The position numbers and the translations under genes are program-made. Below the pieces are notes generated by a model. It made no database searches and had not been told where the DNA came from. It saw nothing but the letters and a program-made list of their open reading frames with translations. Below are positions 60,121 through 64,000 of a stretch of 64,000 nucleotides of DNA, piece by piece. Each line of letters opens with the position of its first letter. Position 1 is the stretch's first letter. The DNA is taken from positions 3,596,001 through 3,660,000 of the forward strand of contig NC_133025.1 in assembly GCF_048771995.1 (NCBI RefSeq). Reading direction: 5' to 3'. This DNA is from Taeniopygia guttata. Taxonomy: Eukaryota; Chordata; Aves; Passeriformes; Estrildidae.

Positions 60121-63100
60121 TCACGTGTGTGTGGTTTTGAATTGCACATTTCTGCTTTCTGCTCTGGGGATCCTGGTTTTTTTTGAGCTTTCAGATGACC
60201 TTGCTCTGTTGAAAACCCATTGCTGAGGAGATGCTTTGTATGTATTCCTGCTTTCTTTGTTCTGGTGCTTCATCATGGAGTCCCTGTGCTGGATCCACAA
60301 TAAGTGTGAAGCTTTGGACAAGGACTGTGCTATGATCTTCTCTTGCCTGATGGTCTCTCCTAGAGTTAGAACCTTGCTCTCCTGAGTCCTCATCTCTGCA
60401 CACCAGTGATTTGGATCATTGGACAGTTGTAGCTGATTCCTGGACAAAGCTTCTGTGCCAGAATGGAGACTAAAATAACAAGGATTGAGCCTGTCTTCAC
60501 AGAGCAAATGAAAATTTATGTCTAATCCAGGGAAATGGAAAGAGGAGGGAATTTAATGGACTCTTAGCAGGAACTCTGTGCTGTTGGGCAGTCTGTGCTG
60601 GGAATATCCAGGGATAACAGATTTCAGGTCATTAGTAGGGAGAAGGGAAACTCATTCTTGTATCTAGCCAGCTGTCAGAATCTCACTTCTCTAACTCACA
60701 CATAGGCAACTAACTTGGTTTAACCATTTCAAACTTGGCATTTGCTCTTTCTGTTTATATTTCTGTATTTGAGGTCAAATACCATCAGGGTTAGGCTTTC
60801 TTTTGGGAAGGAGTGCCTGTGGAAATTTTCAAAGTTTGACAAGCTAAGCTACTAAACACTCCTACTCTTAGTTTTACCATGATGTAAAATAGTACACAGC
60901 TCTCTGCTGCTGTTTTTATGTTTGCTTTTTGTCTGGGAGCAGCGTGTGACAAAGAGTTGGCAAGAGGGGACTCTGCAATGGTGGCATTTGTCTCTGGGCC
61001 ACATGGCACCCAGAATTGTGGATATACTGAAGTGGCTGTGAGCCCTGAGGGCGTTTTAGCAGTTTGAAAGCTGATGCTGAATGTCTTGTTCCTGTTACAC
61101 ACATGGACTGGGGGGAGGGGGACAGACCTGTAGTTCAGCGCTGTGAATATCTCCAGTTCTTGCCCTTTTGTTGAGTTTTGGCTGCAGATTTCTATGACAA
61201 ACCCTGGGGTCTTGTGTTTTGCTTATTTTGTCTGCTTGTGTTCCACCAACCTCTGTACAAACATTTGCTTGTAAAACAGAATTTTTTTTTAAAAAAACTG
61301 GTATTTTAACTGCTGTATGTTGGCTTCCTTACTCTGCTCTTGTGTTGTGCAAGGCAGTCCCTCAGAGTTAGGCACTTCTGCAACACACGTTGACACTTCC
61401 TCTGACCCACCCTCACTGCAGCAGGGGTGAGGAGCAGGCCTGACACCAAAACCACAGCATTTGGGGTAAAAACAGAATCTAGATTCTCTTCCTGCTTCTG
61501 CTCTTCATTTTCTCTTTGAGCAACACTTTAAGGCCTTTGCTGCTGTGTAGTAAAACAGAGATTAGCCTGGTATGAATTAGCATAGGTTTGCTTGTAGTAC
61601 TCAAACAATTTTGAGTGGCTGCTGTAGAAAGTTTAACCACTGGTAACAGATTGAATGTGGTCTGAACTTAGCTTGAAATATGACTTGGCTTTAAACAGTA
61701 TGATATATTTATGGTTCTTATTTCAGCAAATACCTCTTGAGTGACTAGATTGTATTTCCTAAGGTACACAGGCTGTTTTGTGTGCCTTTAACCAGTTGTT
61801 CTGCTTTTTAGCACCAGCTTCTGAGCTTCCAGTCTGGTAACTTGAAGGTTTTCCATTGAAGCTGAGAATGGCTTTATTGGCAACTTTTCAACCATTTCAT
61901 TCTGAGAATCCTTGTAGTCGAAGACAGAAGTAAAATTTATCCACGAAAATGTAGGGGAGAGGGTTTGTTCATTTAGTATTTTGTGTAGGAGATTCATGCT
62001 ATAAATGAGGTGTTTTTTATAGGGACACTGAAGCAAGCAAACCTGGAGCAGATCTACATCCCCTGAGTTCCATCTGTGTGGTGGAGGCTGCACAAACACC
62101 TGACAGTGGAGCCAAGTGTGCAAGCAGTTGATGCAAACAAACCTGCACAGGTGTGGAAACCTGCAAAGGTTCAGACATTCACTGAGCTCTGTGGTGAGAC
62201 TTTGTTTATCTCCTTAGCAGGATGCATTTTTTGCAAATGCACCTTCTCCCTGTTCTTCAACACTCTCAGTGTGTTGGCTCAGACTTCCTCAGGCATGTTT
62301 GTATCTTGCATGCCTTGAAACGCTTGGTTCTGTATTTACTTCTCTGCTGGAGAATTGGCCTCCCCTGGAATCTTGCCACTGACTTCTATTTCTAGTAGTT
62401 TCTCAAGTAACTTTTTATCTGACACCTCCAGCTCTTCCTGCTTACACATCCAGTTTTCTCCTCTGTTTCATCAGTGCTCTTTCCAAAGGCTCAGCAACAT
62501 TTAATTTGGAGCTCTGCAGCTGCCAAGTTTTATTTGGTGGTTTGTCTTTACACCCTGAATATTGTGCAGCCACCTCATTGTGTCATGTACATTTGTGGTG
62601 ACTGGTCTGAAGCAATAATATTTTTGTTTCTCTTTTTGTGTGGTGCCCTAAAAGGTTCTGATTTCACAGAAAGTGAAGAGGATGATGGGCTGTTAGGAAC
62701 ATTTACCTTACTGGTACTGCAGGATTGGTTATAGTGCTTCATGTGAAGCACTGGGTGTTTTTCAGGTATGATTTCCTAAATTTAACCTTTAATTCCTTGG
62801 CTTAAGCACATGCGTAAATACAGTGGTTCTCTAATGCATTGAATAACTGCATCTCCTCTTGGGCTAAGTGTGAACTGTTCATTGCTTCTGGGAATTCAGA
62901 TTACATACCTGCTTAGAGAGATTTGAGTGTCCTGAAGCCACCTGGAAGGGAGAGGGACGTGTAGGATGTGTCAGCCTGGAGCTGAATGAGGTGCTTGGTG
63001 CATTAACAACCCTGAGGTCTTAAGAAGAGGGATTTGCACAATGGCATCATCAATCTGATGCCTTGTTCTCTTCCTAATTCAGAGCACTGGCTACTATTTT

Positions 63101-64000
63101 AATAGTGAGGATTTAGTGACTTGATTACTTTCCTAAGTGTTAAAACCCCAAGGTGTTGTTTCTGAGCTGTAGCAGCTATTTCAGAGCCCGTCATTAAGCA
63201 CATTGGTTATGATTTATTTTCTCACCTGCACTGTTCCGCTCTTAACCTATGTTGAATTTCACCTATCGCTGTCAGACTAAAATCTGATGTGAGATGGAGC
63301 TTGCAGGGAACATTTTTAACATTACTATTGTCAAAATCTTAAGTTTGTTTTGCCACTGTTACGTGAAAGGTGAGAGTTGTTGTCCCAAAGAACTTTTTGT
63401 CTGAATAGCCACGGAGGGAGGGAGGCAGGTACAAAAAACACTTTGCCCAAGGACACGCAGAAGGTGGTTTGGAGAGTTGGATTGCACCCTATTCCCCTGT
63501 ACTTGCAGCTCTGCAACCAAAACCCACATTCCTGGTGGAGCTGCTTTTTATTGTGGCAACAGAAATCTCTTAGCCCTGAGCTTTGGATTCTGAAGGAAGT
63601 TCAGAAGGAAATGTAGTTCATGTGCTGCAGTTTAAGTGGCTGCCTTAGGTGGGGCTTATCTGAAACCAGGCTCCTGTGGGAATTTGAGTGTGTCAGGGTA
63701 TTCTACCCTTCTGTGCAAGAGAAAATACATGTTATAACCTCATACAGTTTTCTTAAAGATAGAAAAACAAGTATGGAAGGTTTCAAAGAGGATCTTAAAC
63801 TCTCAGATCCTTTTTGCTCCACAAGCAGAAATCTAAGTGGGGAGTGAGAACTTCGAGTCCTCACAGCACTTGGTGCAAGAGGCCCTGAGCAAGACTAAGA
63901 TTCACCTTATGTTACACTGAATTAAATCCCATGTTCCTGCCTGGGATTGCTCCTCCTGAGGTACAGGATTTGGCACTTCTTATTGAGCTCCATGACCTTC
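60121..64000. other. Intergenic DNA downstream of RBM17
   Basis: No exon or nameable repeat is recognised. In mammals the next gene is PFKFB3, in the same orientation; none of its conserved coding sequence is seen here, so its 5' end, if conserved, lies beyond the window or in noncoding exons. Confidence 0.45.

Noticed and set aside
1-64000. CRISPR arrays, tRNA or rRNA genes, bacterial-type operons
   Set aside because: I saw none; the window is vertebrate nuclear DNA and the only regular repeats are microsatellites and short tandem duplications.

Overview
This is vertebrate nuclear DNA and almost certainly from a bird, probably a passerine. The evidence is the repeat content (many CR1 LINE fragments with the avian 3' end, short solo LTRs, no Alu, B1 or L1), the compact introns, and a gene order that matches the amniote IL2RA-RBM17 neighbourhood (human 10p15). 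I recognise three protein-coding genes. All of them are split by introns, so most long open frames in the window are chance or repeat frames.

Layout. 1-0.7 kb is a sense CR1 fragment. 2.9-3.9 kb holds a 191-bp tandem duplication with TATA-like sequences, then a TATA-containing promoter and a probable noncoding first exon. 5.45-8.96 kb (+) is a secreted ENDOD1-like DNA/RNA nuclease gene with two coding exons, complete and with its catalytic residues intact. 9-17.3 kb is repeat-rich 3' flank: CR1 copies, an ERVK-like solo LTR inserted in a CR1, and a pure (GTTTT)n array. 20.6-30.4 kb (-) holds IL2RA (CD25): signal-peptide exon, sushi 1, linker and sushi 2 exons are clear. The stalk, transmembrane and tail exons were not identified and should lie below 20.6 kb. 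30.5-48.4 kb is intergenic and carries CR1 copies, two copies of one ERVL-like LTR in opposite orientation, a 38-base poly(A) run and a very long pure (CTCCT)n array. 48.5-60.1 kb (+) is RBM17 (splicing factor SPF45), complete: a CpG-island promoter, a noncoding exon 1, eleven coding exons (399 codons plus stop) and a poly(A) signal. 60.1-64 kb is intergenic with no recognisable exon. In mammals PFKFB3 follows.

The three genes do not form a pathway. RBM17 is a housekeeping 3' splice-site factor, IL2RA an inducible lymphocyte cytokine receptor chain, and the ENDOD1-like gene a probable extracellular or vesicular nuclease of the innate type. IL2RA and RBM17 are divergently transcribed about 18 kb apart. 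I found no wholly new system. The points most worth a second look are a 9-codon upstream ORF in RBM17 created by splicing, a 6-nt tandem 3' splice site in RBM17 whose upstream member gives an immediate stop, an LTR that abuts the RBM17 CpG island, and a duplicated promoter-like module ahead of the nuclease gene.
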